Shown one piece after another: positions 1 through 5,819 of a stretch of 14,234 nucleotides of DNA. The notes under the pieces are model-generated. The model made no database searches and had not been told where the DNA came from. It worked only from the letters and a program-made list of their open reading frames with translations. The translations under genes and the position numbers were made by a program. Every line of letters begins with the position of its first letter. The stretch's first letter is position 1. Source of the DNA: Lachnospiraceae bacterium (GTDB lineage Bacteria; Bacillota; Clostridia; Lachnospirales; Lachnospiraceae). The stretch is taken from positions 1 to 14,234 of the forward strand of contig CAAGFP010000180.1 of the NCBI GenBank assembly GCA_900769175.1. Direction: 5' to 3'.

Positions 1-20
1 GACGTGTGCTCTTCCGATCT
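1..20 (+). other. Illumina TruSeq adapter remnant
   Basis: These 20 bases are identical, from memory, to the 3' end of the Illumina TruSeq read-2 adapter (ending GCTCTTCCGATCT). Genomic sequence begins right after it. This is a library or assembly artefact and not biology; the first reading frame of the contig therefore starts in foreign sequence. Confidence 0.95.
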
Positions 21-213
21 CGGTATTATCCCTCCTGAATACCGATACAATGGTGTTCTTCCACCAATGGCGCAAGTGCGTGATCTGGAATACGCCTGTC
101 ACGACCGTCATCACCACACCGGCGGCAAGCAGCAGATACAGCCCGCAGTCTGTCCATACCCAGGTGTTCACTGCGTCGTTGATCTTGGTTACCTGTTCCA
201 AAAATGCGTTCAT
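21..213 (-). CDS. Sodium:alanine/glycine symporter (AGCS family), N-terminal part
   Basis: Only about 64 residues are present before the contig edge. The protein starts MNAFLEQVTKINDAVNTWVW, continues with a hydrophobic segment around residues 23-40, and then shows FQITHLRHWWKNTI, which is the usual N-terminus of the alanine/glycine:cation symporter family: an extracytoplasmic-facing start, a first membrane helix, and the F-Q-I-x-H-x-x-H/x-W-W segment. The ATG is preceded by AAAGGAGC at a good distance. A glycine riboswitch with an intrinsic terminator lies directly upstream, so this carrier most likely imports glycine or alanine across the cell membrane with Na+. The rest of the gene is missing beyond position 21, where adapter sequence takes over; this is an assembly end and not a natural truncation. 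Confidence 0.85.
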
Positions 214-230
214 AACAAAAGCTCCTTTCG

Positions 231-265
231 ATAAAACAGACCGCTCACAAAAGCGAGCGGTCTGC
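231..265 (-). terminator. Intrinsic terminator of the glycine riboswitch
   Basis: A perfect stem of about 11 bp (CAGACCGCTC with GAGCGGTCTG) and a short loop is followed on the minus strand by TTTTAT. It sits between the glycine aptamer and the symporter start, where an expression platform would be. The U-tract is short (four T). Confidence 0.8.
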
Positions 266-293
266 AAAAATCAAAAGATAAATAAGTACTTCT

Positions 294-400
294 CTTTGTC
301 CTTTTGCCTGAGAGTTTCGCTTTATGCTTGCCCCTTCGGCACCCAATTAAATGGGATTCTCCAAAGTTCTATCCCCTTACAGTCATCCTGCAAGGATCGT
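294..400 (-). promoter_or_regulatory. Glycine riboswitch, single aptamer with a 5' ghost-like stem
   Basis: Read on the minus strand, the RNA shows P1 CTTTG/CAAAG (366-362 with 298-294), GGAGA, a CCCA/TGGG stem, the core TGCCGAAGGGGCAA and the tail CTCTCAGGCAAAAGGAC. These are hallmark sequences of glycine aptamers (second aptamer of tandem switches). No complete first aptamer is present; instead a small ATCC/GGAT hairpin (397-385) lies just upstream, as in type-2 singlet glycine riboswitches. With the terminator at 231-265 it should control the symporter. The direction of control (on or off with glycine) cannot be read from the sequence alone. Confidence 0.9.
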
Positions 401-432
401 CTAGATATTCTGTTGTAAAAAATGATAGGTGC

Positions 433-461
433 ATTATATCAAACGGATTTCAATATTGCAA
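433..461 (-). promoter_or_regulatory. Sigma-A promoter for riboswitch-symporter transcript
   Basis: The minus strand shows TTGCAA, a 17-bp spacer, then TATAAT. Transcription would start near 426, just ahead of the glycine riboswitch. Confidence 0.8.
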
Positions 462-469
462 TACCTTTT

Positions 470-714
470 TTACATAATTTTTGTTTTTTTTGCAGACCAT
501 ACGCTCAGCGGAATCCGTAGATATCTTGTTGCACAGACTGCACTGCCGGATAAAATACGCTCAGTTCTGTCTTCAATATGATATAATGTATCCGGTTATT
601 CAGGCAAACGGCTGCCTGCACACATATGCGCTGCACGGGACCGAAAACAAACCTTTTCTTCGAGCAATGCATGTTCCTGCCCGTTATAATAAAGCGTACA
701 GCGGAGGAAATACT
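470..714. other. Gene-free stretch upstream of the regulator remnant
   Basis: I see no supportable gene here. Two isolated TATAAT hexamers (582-587 and 685-690, plus strand) occur, but neither has a convincing -35 at the right distance. The second could serve the decayed regulator that follows. Confidence 0.5.
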
Positions 715-1130
715 ATGTGTGAATGGTTGAAATGCATACAGTATATCGGGTACCGGTTTCACTTCGCACGATTATTAAACCTTTCGACTGTTATTTATTG
801 GGAATCGGAGGAACAGGCGTGACAAAAACAACCGAAGGCGTAAAGACCTATTTTGTAAAAATATCCGCGCACAAGTACCTTCATACCAGGAATTACGAGA
901 GCGTGGGCTATTGTGATTCCCGGTAAAAGCAGAGCCTTATTCCGGGTCGGGATTACGAAACGATCTGCGGTCTGCTGGACAGCATTAAAGACAATAAAAG
1001 GATTCGACTGCCCGGCAAGCGGATATGAACCAGACACCGCTCGGGGCAGAGTGTTCTATTTCTATCACGACTGAAAACGATTCTGGAAATACATAAGACA
1101 CGCAATACAGATTCCCCATAACCTGCCCGG
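715..1130 (+). pseudogene. Decayed AraC-family regulator with GyrI-like effector domain
   Basis: A good ribosome binding site (GGAGGAAA at 703-710) precedes ATG 715, giving MCEWLKCIQ, like the start of AraC-type regulators of Clostridia. The helix-turn-helix part is then missing. In another frame (from about 800) comes TKTTEGVKTYFVKISAHKYLHTRNYESVGY, a stop at 924-926, then KQSLIPGRDYETICGLLDSIK in the same frame. From memory, this resembles the effector-binding segment of AraC proteins with a C-terminal GyrI-like domain, where the stop replaces a Trp or Glu region. A third frame at about 1020-1130 reads RVFYFYHD-stop-KRFWKYIRHA, which may be its tail. So the gene carries an internal deletion, frame changes and stops. 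The family name rests on recalled sequence similarity; the decay itself is seen directly. The 3' limit is uncertain. Confidence 0.5.
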
Positions 1131-1136
1131 GAAACC

Positions 1137-2360
1137 TCATTCAGCTCCGGGTATTTCACCGGCTCGCTTGAACGCATACTTTGCAACGATAACCGCGATT
1201 ATCTCATTGATAATCGCCGCCGCGACAATTGTTCCCGAAACGATCTCCGCAAGCGAAGGATCCACAGAGGTCAGAGATGACGATGCAATGCCTGTAAACA
1301 CCAGTGAAACTCCGGAATGCGGGAGCAGTGTTAAGCCGAGATACTTTGTAACCACCGGCTGGGCTTTTGTCAGCTTTCCGCCGATATATGAACCTCCGAT
1401 CTTTCCCGCGGCTCTTGACAGAATATAAATAATAGTGAACACCCCGGCGCCGGCAATCAGCCTGTAATCCAACGGCATTCCCAGGTTTACAATCACAACG
1501 ACGAGAGACAGATTCAGCAGCGGACCGTACAGACTGAGCATTTTCTCAAGATCCTGTCCGGGCACCGTATTCGCAACGACGGCGCTGAACGCCATACCGA
1601 TAAGCAGATAGTTAAGTATGAACGAACGGAACAAATAACAGTCAATAAGCAATCCGCATATCGCGGACAGTGCAAGGAAGAACAGGAAAACGCAGAAACG
1701 CACACCGTCTTTTTTAACGGCCTTGATTACAGCCGAAGCTGCAAAACCGAATCCGATACCCAACGCAAACGGTATGAGAACCATGCCGATAACGGTAAGC
1801 GGCGAAGTACCGCCATTTCCGTGCGTTCCTCCGATTATCGAAATTACCGTAAAGAACACGGCAACTCCGATAACGTCGTCAATCGCCGCGAGCGGTAGCA
1901 GTGTCCGCGTGACCGGACCGTTCGTATGGTATTCGTTGACAATTGACAGCGCGGGAGCCGGAGCGGTAGCCAGCGCAATCCCCCCGAACACAAACGCCAG
2001 ATAAACCGGTATACCGGTAATCAGAAACACCACGGAAAAAGCGGCGCTTACAAACAGAAACGTTCCTATCGACTGTACAAAGGTTATACCTATAATCTGC
2101 TTACCCGACTTTGCTATCTTCCGGAATACTATTTCGCGGCCTATCATCACCCCTGCGAAGCACTCGAACGCTTTGATTATTATCCTGTACCACACGGATT
2201 CGGTAATATCCAAGGTTACCACCCCGGCAAGATACGGACCGAACACGATACCCGTAATCAGCCAGCCGAGAATTGCCGGCAGTTTGATTTTTGAAATCAG
2301 TTTACCGCAAACAAATGCGGTGCAGATAATTGCGATAATCCGCAGAACACCTATTACCAA
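1137..2360 (-). CDS. CPA2-type cation:proton antiporter (Na+/H+ exchanger family)
   Basis: The product of 407 residues is almost wholly hydrophobic, with about 11-13 membrane segments, as expected for the Na+/H+ exchanger family. The pattern LPAILGWLITGIVFGP (27-42) is the typical first-helix region of CPA2 carriers. ATAPAPALSIVNE (131-143) and the pair of aspartates in AIDDVIGVAVF (DD at 161-162) correspond to the ion-binding unwound helices; a DD pair usually goes with electrogenic exchange. There is no C-terminal RCK/TrkA-N domain. The start is TTG at 2360-2358: it is the only start codon after the in-frame stop upstream, and GGTGAG lies six bases before it. The start overlaps the end of the tetR-like gene by seven bases, so translation is probably coupled. 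The transported ion (Na+, K+ or other) is not readable. Confidence 0.85.
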   Translation of the reverse strand: MVIGVLRIIAIICTAFVCGKLISKIKLPAILGWLITGIVFGPYLAGVVTLDITESVWYRIIIKAFECFAGVMIGREIVFRKIAKSGKQIIGITFVQSIGTFLFVSAAFSVVFLITGIPVYLAFVFGGIALATAPAPALSIVNEYHTNGPVTRTLLPLAAIDDVIGVAVFFTVISIIGGTHGNGGTSPLTVIGMVLIPFALGIGFGFAASAVIKAVKKDGVRFCVFLFFLALSAICGLLIDCYLFRSFILNYLLIGMAFSAVVANTVPGQDLEKMLSLYGPLLNLSLVVVIVNLGMPLDYRLIAGAGVFTIIYILSRAAGKIGGSYIGGKLTKAQPVVTKYLGLTLLPHSGVSLVFTGIASSSLTSVDPSLAEIVSGTIVAAAIINEIIAVIVAKYAFKRAGEIPGAE

Positions 2361-2845
2361 AGTATACTCACCAGCCTGTCAATAACCCCTTCCGGGGAGA
2401 TTTTTTCATTACACAGTTTTTCGAAAGCTCCGTTGATTATTAATCGCAGTGAACTCCCGGCAGAATCCGAAATACTGCCGTTAAAGGAACGGAATATTAT
2501 ATCCAGTAATTCGTCGTTTTGTTTTGCCGTATATGAATATAATGCCTCGTTAAGCTTATACTTGTTGAAAATATCGCCGCACGTCATAGATTTGGCGTCA
2601 TAATAAAGATAAAGGAGCGCAAAACGGGACTTCCCGGAGCTTTCGGAGATTAACCCTGCCGCCTGCGCTTTTATATCGTCATAATAGCTTTGATACATTG
2701 CAAAGGCAAGCGACTCTTTGTCCGGAAAATACTTATAGATTGTTTTCTTTGAGATGCAAAGCCTTTCCGCCAGGGTGTCGACCGAAAACCTGAGCCCCTC
2801 CCGCCGAAGGCTTGAAATGGATTCTTTAATAATACGATTCTTCAT
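2354..2845 (-). CDS. TetR/AcrR-family transcriptional regulator
   Basis: A protein of 163 residues. Residues 21-40 (SVDTLAERLCISKKTIYKYF) form the classic TetR helix-turn-helix, followed by PDKESL. The rest is a helical, divergent ligand-binding domain, a little short for the family. The only clear purine-rich sequence (TGGAGAAA) lies 12-16 bases before the ATG, so the start is likely but not strongly marked. The gene lies first in a two-gene unit with the antiporter, whose TTG start overlaps its end. It probably represses its own operon: an inverted repeat sits between the -10 box and the start codon. The ligand is unknown; it could be an ion-stress signal or a toxic compound. Confidence 0.88.
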   Translation of the reverse strand: MKNRIIKESISSLRREGLRFSVDTLAERLCISKKTIYKYFPDKESLAFAMYQSYYDDIKAQAAGLISESSGKSRFALLYLYYDAKSMTCGDIFNKYKLNEALYSYTAKQNDELLDIIFRSFNGSISDSAGSSLRLIINGAFEKLCNEKISPEGVIDRLVSILW

Positions 2846-2847
2846 TC

Positions 2848-2875
2848 GGAAACGATTTCTCCATTTTTTGTTTCC
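2848..2875 (-). promoter_or_regulatory. Candidate TetR operator (inverted repeat)
   Basis: GGAAAC and GTTTCC form a 6-bp inverted repeat with a 16-bp gap directly downstream of the -10 box. Within its left half (as written on plus), GAAACGATTTC is itself a small palindrome. The position suits autorepression; binding is inferred. Confidence 0.4.
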
Positions 2876-2904
2876 ATTATAGCTTCTTCGGTCTGCGTTG
2901 TCAA
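2876..2904 (-). promoter_or_regulatory. Perfect consensus sigma-A promoter for tetR-antiporter
   Basis: The minus strand reads TTGACA, a 17-bp spacer and TATAAT, an exact consensus match. Such a strong promoter is consistent with a unit that is normally held off by a repressor. Confidence 0.9.
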
Positions 2905-2979
2905 CAGCCGATTAGTTTTTTCTATTCGGTTTATATTAATTCTCGTATTCGTTTTACCGTCGGCAACGGTTATACGCTA

Positions 2980-3008
2980 TTGACTTACAATAAAAAACGG
3001 CATAAAAT
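2980..3008 (+). promoter_or_regulatory. Sigma-A promoter upstream of nitroreductase remnant and ATPase
   Basis: TTGACT, a 17-bp spacer and TAAAAT, starting 76 bases from the tetR promoter and divergent from it. It now reads through the decayed nitroreductase start into the P-loop ATPase gene. Confidence 0.65.
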
Positions 3009-3025
3009 CATTGCGGGAAACAGAA

Positions 3026-3199
3026 ATGAAAGCGGAAGGCGCAATAAAGGCGCGTCACAGCGTCAGGCAGTATTACACCAAGCCTTTGGAAGCGGCGCCG
3101 GTAAGGAAAACTTCTGCTTGGCGCAGTAAGAATGTCGGTCGGGGCACAATCACTTGGTTGCGGACTGTCGGGAGCCGTCATATCCGCCGAAAATCATAA
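3026..3199 (+). pseudogene. Nitroreductase-family N-terminal remnant
   Basis: From ATG 3026 the product reads MKAEGAIKARHSVRQYYTKPLE. The I-x-A-R-H/R-S-x-R-x-Y-x-x-K-P-L/I pattern is the FMN-binding start of nitroreductases. After about 25 residues the similarity ends and the frame closes at 3199, where a nitroreductase needs around 170-200 residues. A second frame in 3120-3200 reads VRMSVGAQSLGCGLSG, which could be a shifted later piece, but this is weak. No FMN-contacting C-terminal part is present. I call it a broken gene left between an active promoter and the downstream ATPase. The start has only a weak ribosome binding site. Confidence 0.6.
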
Positions 3200-3219
3200 C
3201 GGAACACGGAGGTCTGAAT

Positions 3220-3720
3220 TTGAAAAGGCTATATATTATCGGCGGCACAATGGGTTCGGGTAAAACCACGGTGTCCGAGATTATTAAGAATAAACTCGAC
3301 AACAGCATTTTTTTGGACGGCGATTGGTGCTGGGATTCACATCCTTTTACCGTAACCGAGGAAACGAAGCGCATGGTATTGGACAATATATGTTTTCTCC
3401 TCAATCAGTTCATACGCTGTTCCGCTTACCGGAATATTATATTCTGCTGGGTGCTGCACCGGCAGAGCATTACGGATGCCATACTGGCAGGCGTTGACAC
3501 GTCAGATTGTACGGTAATAACCGTTTCGCTTATCTGCGGTGAGGATGAGCTTAGGGCAAGACTTATGAAGGATGTTTCGGCAGGAAAACGGAGCCCGGAT
3601 GTTATCGAAAGAAGTATTGCGAGGCTCCCCTGCTATTCTGAACCGGATACGATAAAAATCGATACAAACGATAAAAGCCCGGAAGAAATTGCAGATGAAA
3701 TAATATCACTGCTGAATTAA
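3220..3720 (+). CDS. Small P-loop ATPase / nucleotide-kinase-like protein
   Basis: A protein of 166 residues starting at TTG 3220, chosen because GGAGG (3208-3212) stands seven bases before it and the product then begins LKRLYIIGGTMGSGKTT; an earlier in-frame ATG at 3154 lies within the upstream remnant and lacks a ribosome binding site. The Walker A loop is GGTMGSGKT near residues 8-16. FLDGDWCWDSHPFTVTEETKRMVLDN follows: an acidic DGDW pair after strand 2 that resembles substrate-binding positions of small-molecule kinases. Late positions contain RSPDVIERSIARL, a possible lid region with arginines. The family is common in Firmicutes and usually annotated only as an AAA or kinase-like ATPase. 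The substrate is unknown. No signal peptide or membrane segment is seen, so it is cytosolic. Confidence 0.8.
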   Translation: MKRLYIIGGTMGSGKTTVSEIIKNKLDNSIFLDGDWCWDSHPFTVTEETKRMVLDNICFLLNQFIRCSAYRNIIFCWVLHRQSITDAILAGVDTSDCTVITVSLICGEDELRARLMKDVSAGKRSPDVIERSIARLPCYSEPDTIKIDTNDKSPEEIADEIISLLN

Positions 3721-3907
3721 TCCGAATTGATTGATTTCACAGCGCAGCCCTCAGTATGAGCACGGGCGGCTTACCGAAGACAATGCCGTACCGGAACGTT
3801 TTGTTAAGACAGAAGGTCCGGAGCACTTAGTATTCGGTGTCTGTTATTCAGGATACCGCAGTTATTTAGCCGTGTTCCTGTTTTTGCCGAATTCACACCG
3901 CCGTAAC
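3721..3907 (+). other. Gene-free stretch before rrf2
   Basis: No supportable gene. A 63-codon open frame (3731-3922) has no ribosome binding site or recognisable similarity and overlaps the rrf2 promoter. It may be decayed coding sequence, but I cannot name a source. Confidence 0.45.
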
Positions 3908-3936
3908 TTGAAAACCTATTAAATATATGTTATTAT
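3908..3936 (+). promoter_or_regulatory. Promoter of the Rrf2 gene with possible self-operator
   Basis: TTGAAA, a 17-bp spacer and TATTAT. The spacer begins ACCTATTAAATATATG, and TATAGTT follows at the -10 box, so CCTAT/ATAG half-sites flank the core. Similar CCTATA sequences occur at the cysK and nifS promoters. This suggests autoregulation by the Rrf2 protein (inference). Confidence 0.65.
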
Positions 3937-3967
3937 AGTTATATCTGAAAGCGAGAGGTGAACACGG

Positions 3968-4405
3968 ATGAAGATTTCGACAAAGGGCCGCTATGCTCTG
4001 CGCATGCTTATCGATCTGGCCGAGCATAAGAACTGCGGATTTATTGCTCTGAAAGACATAGCGGAACGTCAGAATATATCAAAAAAGTATTTGGAGCAGA
4101 TCATTCCGATTCTGAACAGATCCGACATTCTTAAAACCACACGCGGCTCGCAGGGCGGATATATGCTATCGAGAGATCCCGAAAAATACACCGTGGGAGA
4201 GATACTTCGTTTAACTGAAGGAAGCCTTGCTCCGGTGGAATGTCTGAGCCGTGAGCCGAACGAATGCGAACGCTGCGGGGTATGTGCAACACTGCCTGTT
4301 TGGCAGGGCCTGAATCGTGTGATAAACGAATATCTCGACGGGATTACCTTACAGGATATACTGGACCGGCAAAGAGAACTGGATGCAAATGATTATATAA
4401 TATAA
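3968..4405 (+). CDS. Rrf2-family regulator (IscR/CymR-like), probable Fe-S sensor
   Basis: A protein of 145 residues, the usual size for the family. MKISTKGRYALRMLIDLA (1-18) and the winged helix-turn-helix ALKDIAERQNISKKYLEQIIPIL (27-49) with the wing RGSQGGYML (59-67) are typical Rrf2 features. In the linker, C92, C100, C103 and C106 lie where IscR carries its three cluster-binding cysteines, so it could hold an Fe-S cluster; C23 is extra. The start has GAGAGGTG seven bases upstream. The next genes are cysK (convergent) and the nifS-nadA-mnmA series. In known systems IscR controls Fe-S assembly and CymR controls cysteine synthesis, together with CysK. The likely role here is therefore sensing Fe-S or cysteine status and controlling these neighbours; whether it is closer to IscR or CymR cannot be settled here. 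Confidence 0.88.
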   Translation: MKISTKGRYALRMLIDLAEHKNCGFIALKDIAERQNISKKYLEQIIPILNRSDILKTTRGSQGGYMLSRDPEKYTVGEILRLTEGSLAPVECLSREPNECERCGVCATLPVWQGLNRVINEYLDGITLQDILDRQRELDANDYII

Positions 4406-4412
4406 ACAACCG

Positions 4413-4446
4413 GGAAGCGGCGGCAACGGCCCGCTTCCATTTTCTT
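4413..4446 (+). terminator. Intrinsic terminator after rrf2
   Basis: GGAAGCGG pairs with CCGCTTCC (8 bp) around a 10-base loop, followed by ATTTTCTT. It begins seven bases after the rrf2 stop codon. Confidence 0.75.
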
Positions 4447-4479
4447 CGTACTGCTTATTCAAATATATCCGTTACACAG

Positions 4480-4520
4480 CGATGCCGCCTCGGGAAACGT
4501 ATGTTCCTTCGGCAGCATCG
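4480..4520. repeat. Imperfect hairpin between rrf2 and cysK ends
   Basis: CGATGCCGCC and GGCAGCATCG form a 10-bp stem with one mismatch; inside, GGGAA/TTCC extends it. On the cysK (minus) side there is no U-tract, while on the plus side TTGTTTATT follows. It may end cysK mRNA or act as a backup plus-strand terminator; its role is uncertain. Confidence 0.4.
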
Positions 4521-4544
4521 TTGTTTATTCCGTATTCTTTGTTC

Positions 4545-5474
4545 TTATTCGGAGAACATAGGCGTAGAAAGATATCTCTCTCCGGTATCGGGAAGAAGCG
4601 CAACAATGATCTTGCCCTTGTTCTCCGGACGCTTTGCAAGCTCTGTTGCGGCCCATACCGCAGCGCCCGATGAAATACCGACCAGCAGACCTTCCTTTCT
4701 TGCAAGGGTTCTTCCCGTTTCAAACGCATCCTCGTTCTCGACCGTTATTATTTCGTCATACACCTCTGTGTTAAGCGTATCCGGTACGAAGCCTGCTCCG
4801 ATACCCTGAATCTTATGCGGGCCGGGCGTGCCTTTTGAAAGCACCGGAGAGCCTGCGGGCTCCACCGCTACCACCTTAACATTCGTGTTTTTGCTCTTCA
4901 GGTACTCACCGACTCCTGAAACGGTTCCTCCGGTGCCGACGCCGGCAACGAATATATCGACTTTGCCGTCGGTATCTTCCCATATCTCGGGACCCGTCGT
5001 AGTACGGTGCGCCGTAGGATTGGCTGCATTTGTAAACTGGCTGGGAATAAAACTGTCAGGCGTCTCGGCCGCAAGCTCCTGCGCTTTTGCTATTGCGCCC
5101 TTCATTCCCTTTGCGCCCTCGGTCAGAACAAGCTCTGCTCCGTAAGCCTTCAAAAGATTGCGGCGTTCCATACTCATGGTTTCGGGCATGGTAAGAATGA
5201 TCTTGTATCCGCGGGATGCCGCGACCGCCGCGAGACCGATGCCCGTATTTCCGCTGGTCGGCTCGATGATTACGGAATCCGGCTTCAGTACGCCCTTCGC
5301 TTCCGCATCATCGATCATAGCCTTGGCAATTCTGTCCTTTACGCTTCCGGCAGGATTAAAATATTCGAGCTTACCGTATACAGTCGCGCCGAGGCCTTTC
5401 AGCTTACCGTAATTAGTCAGCTTCAAAAGCGGTGTTTTGCCGATCAAATCCGTTATTCTGTCATATGTTTTCAT
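4545..5474 (-). CDS. cysK: Cysteine synthase A (O-acetylserine sulfhydrylase)
   Basis: A protein of 309 residues, the normal size. It makes L-cysteine from O-acetylserine and sulfide with PLP in the cytosol. PAGSVKDR places the PLP lysine at K46. EPTSGNTGIG (71-80) is the substrate/asparagine loop, GVGTGGTVSG (178-187) binds the PLP phosphate, and GISSGAA (266-272) carries the serine that contacts the pyridine nitrogen. The ATG at 5474 follows GGAG in AAGGAGAAAATAAAC, a clear ribosome binding site. The gene is transcribed towards rrf2 from an exact consensus promoter, with a CCTATA palindrome downstream of the -10 box. This makes it a good candidate target of the neighbouring Rrf2 protein. 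It supplies the cysteine that the NifS-type desulfurase next door consumes. It could also take part in a regulatory complex, as CysK does with CymR in Bacillus. Confidence 0.95.
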   Translation of the reverse strand: MKTYDRITDLIGKTPLLKLTNYGKLKGLGATVYGKLEYFNPAGSVKDRIAKAMIDDAEAKGVLKPDSVIIEPTSGNTGIGLAAVAASRGYKIILTMPETMSMERRNLLKAYGAELVLTEGAKGMKGAIAKAQELAAETPDSFIPSQFTNAANPTAHRTTTGPEIWEDTDGKVDIFVAGVGTGGTVSGVGEYLKSKNTNVKVVAVEPAGSPVLSKGTPGPHKIQGIGAGFVPDTLNTEVYDEIITVENEDAFETGRTLARKEGLLVGISSGAAVWAATELAKRPENKGKIIVALLPDTGERYLSTPMFSE

Positions 5475-5603
5475 GTTTATTTTCTCCTTATTTATAAATC
5501 AATACTTTATCGCGTTAACCCATGCTTAAAAACCGTAACGTGTCAACATCGAAACCATACGCTTTTATGCTTCATATACGCACCCCGAACTTATTACATA
5601 TTT

Positions 5604-5620
5604 CCTATATGTTTTATAGG
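5604..5620 (-). promoter_or_regulatory. CCTATA palindrome at the cysK promoter, candidate Rrf2 operator
   Basis: CCTATA and TATAGG form a perfect 6-bp inverted repeat with a 5-bp centre, beginning two bases downstream of the cysK -10 box, over the likely start of transcription. The position fits repression. Related sequences lie at the rrf2 and nifS promoters. Binding by Rrf2 is inferred. Confidence 0.5.
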
Positions 5621-5621
5621 C

Positions 5622-5650
5622 ATTATATCACTTCATTATTCTTTTGTCAA
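5622..5650 (-). promoter_or_regulatory. Perfect consensus sigma-A promoter of cysK
   Basis: The minus strand shows TTGACA, a 17-bp spacer and TATAAT, an exact match to consensus. Confidence 0.9.
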
Positions 5651-5698
5651 GACCTCTATTGAAAAAACACAAACTTTCCGATACCCCTCCGGTTACTC

Positions 5699-5726
5699 TT
5701 GACAAACCGCAAAAAAGTCTTATAAT
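5699..5726 (+). promoter_or_regulatory. Sigma-A promoter of nifS-nadA-mnmA
   Basis: TTGACA, a 16-bp spacer and TATAAT. It is divergent from the cysK promoter, with about 48 bp between the two -35 boxes. Downstream lies TATATAGGTTTAATATA (about 5740-5756), related to the CCTATA-type sites at cysK and rrf2. Confidence 0.85.
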
Positions 5727-5757
5727 ATTTCTTATTATTTATATAGGTTTAATATAC

Positions 5758-5774
5758 AACCGTGCGTTACGGTT
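5758..5774 (+). repeat. Palindrome/hairpin in the nifS leader
   Basis: AACCGT and ACGGTT form a perfect 6-bp inverted repeat around GCGTT, in the roughly 90-base leader between promoter and nifS. It may be an RNA hairpin or an operator; no U-tract follows, so it is not a terminator. Confidence 0.45.
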
Positions 5775-5819
5775 GACCGACGTATAAATCTGCCTGAAAC
5801 GTTTATGGGAGCCTGCAAT

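Noticed and set aside
50..418. Plus-strand frames over the glycine riboswitch
   Set aside because: They are antisense to the riboswitch, terminator and symporter start and have no ribosome binding site or family features.
5805..5819. Upstream ATG as nifS start
   Set aside because: It adds five non-conserved residues and has no ribosome binding site, while GGGAG is well placed for ATG 5820.
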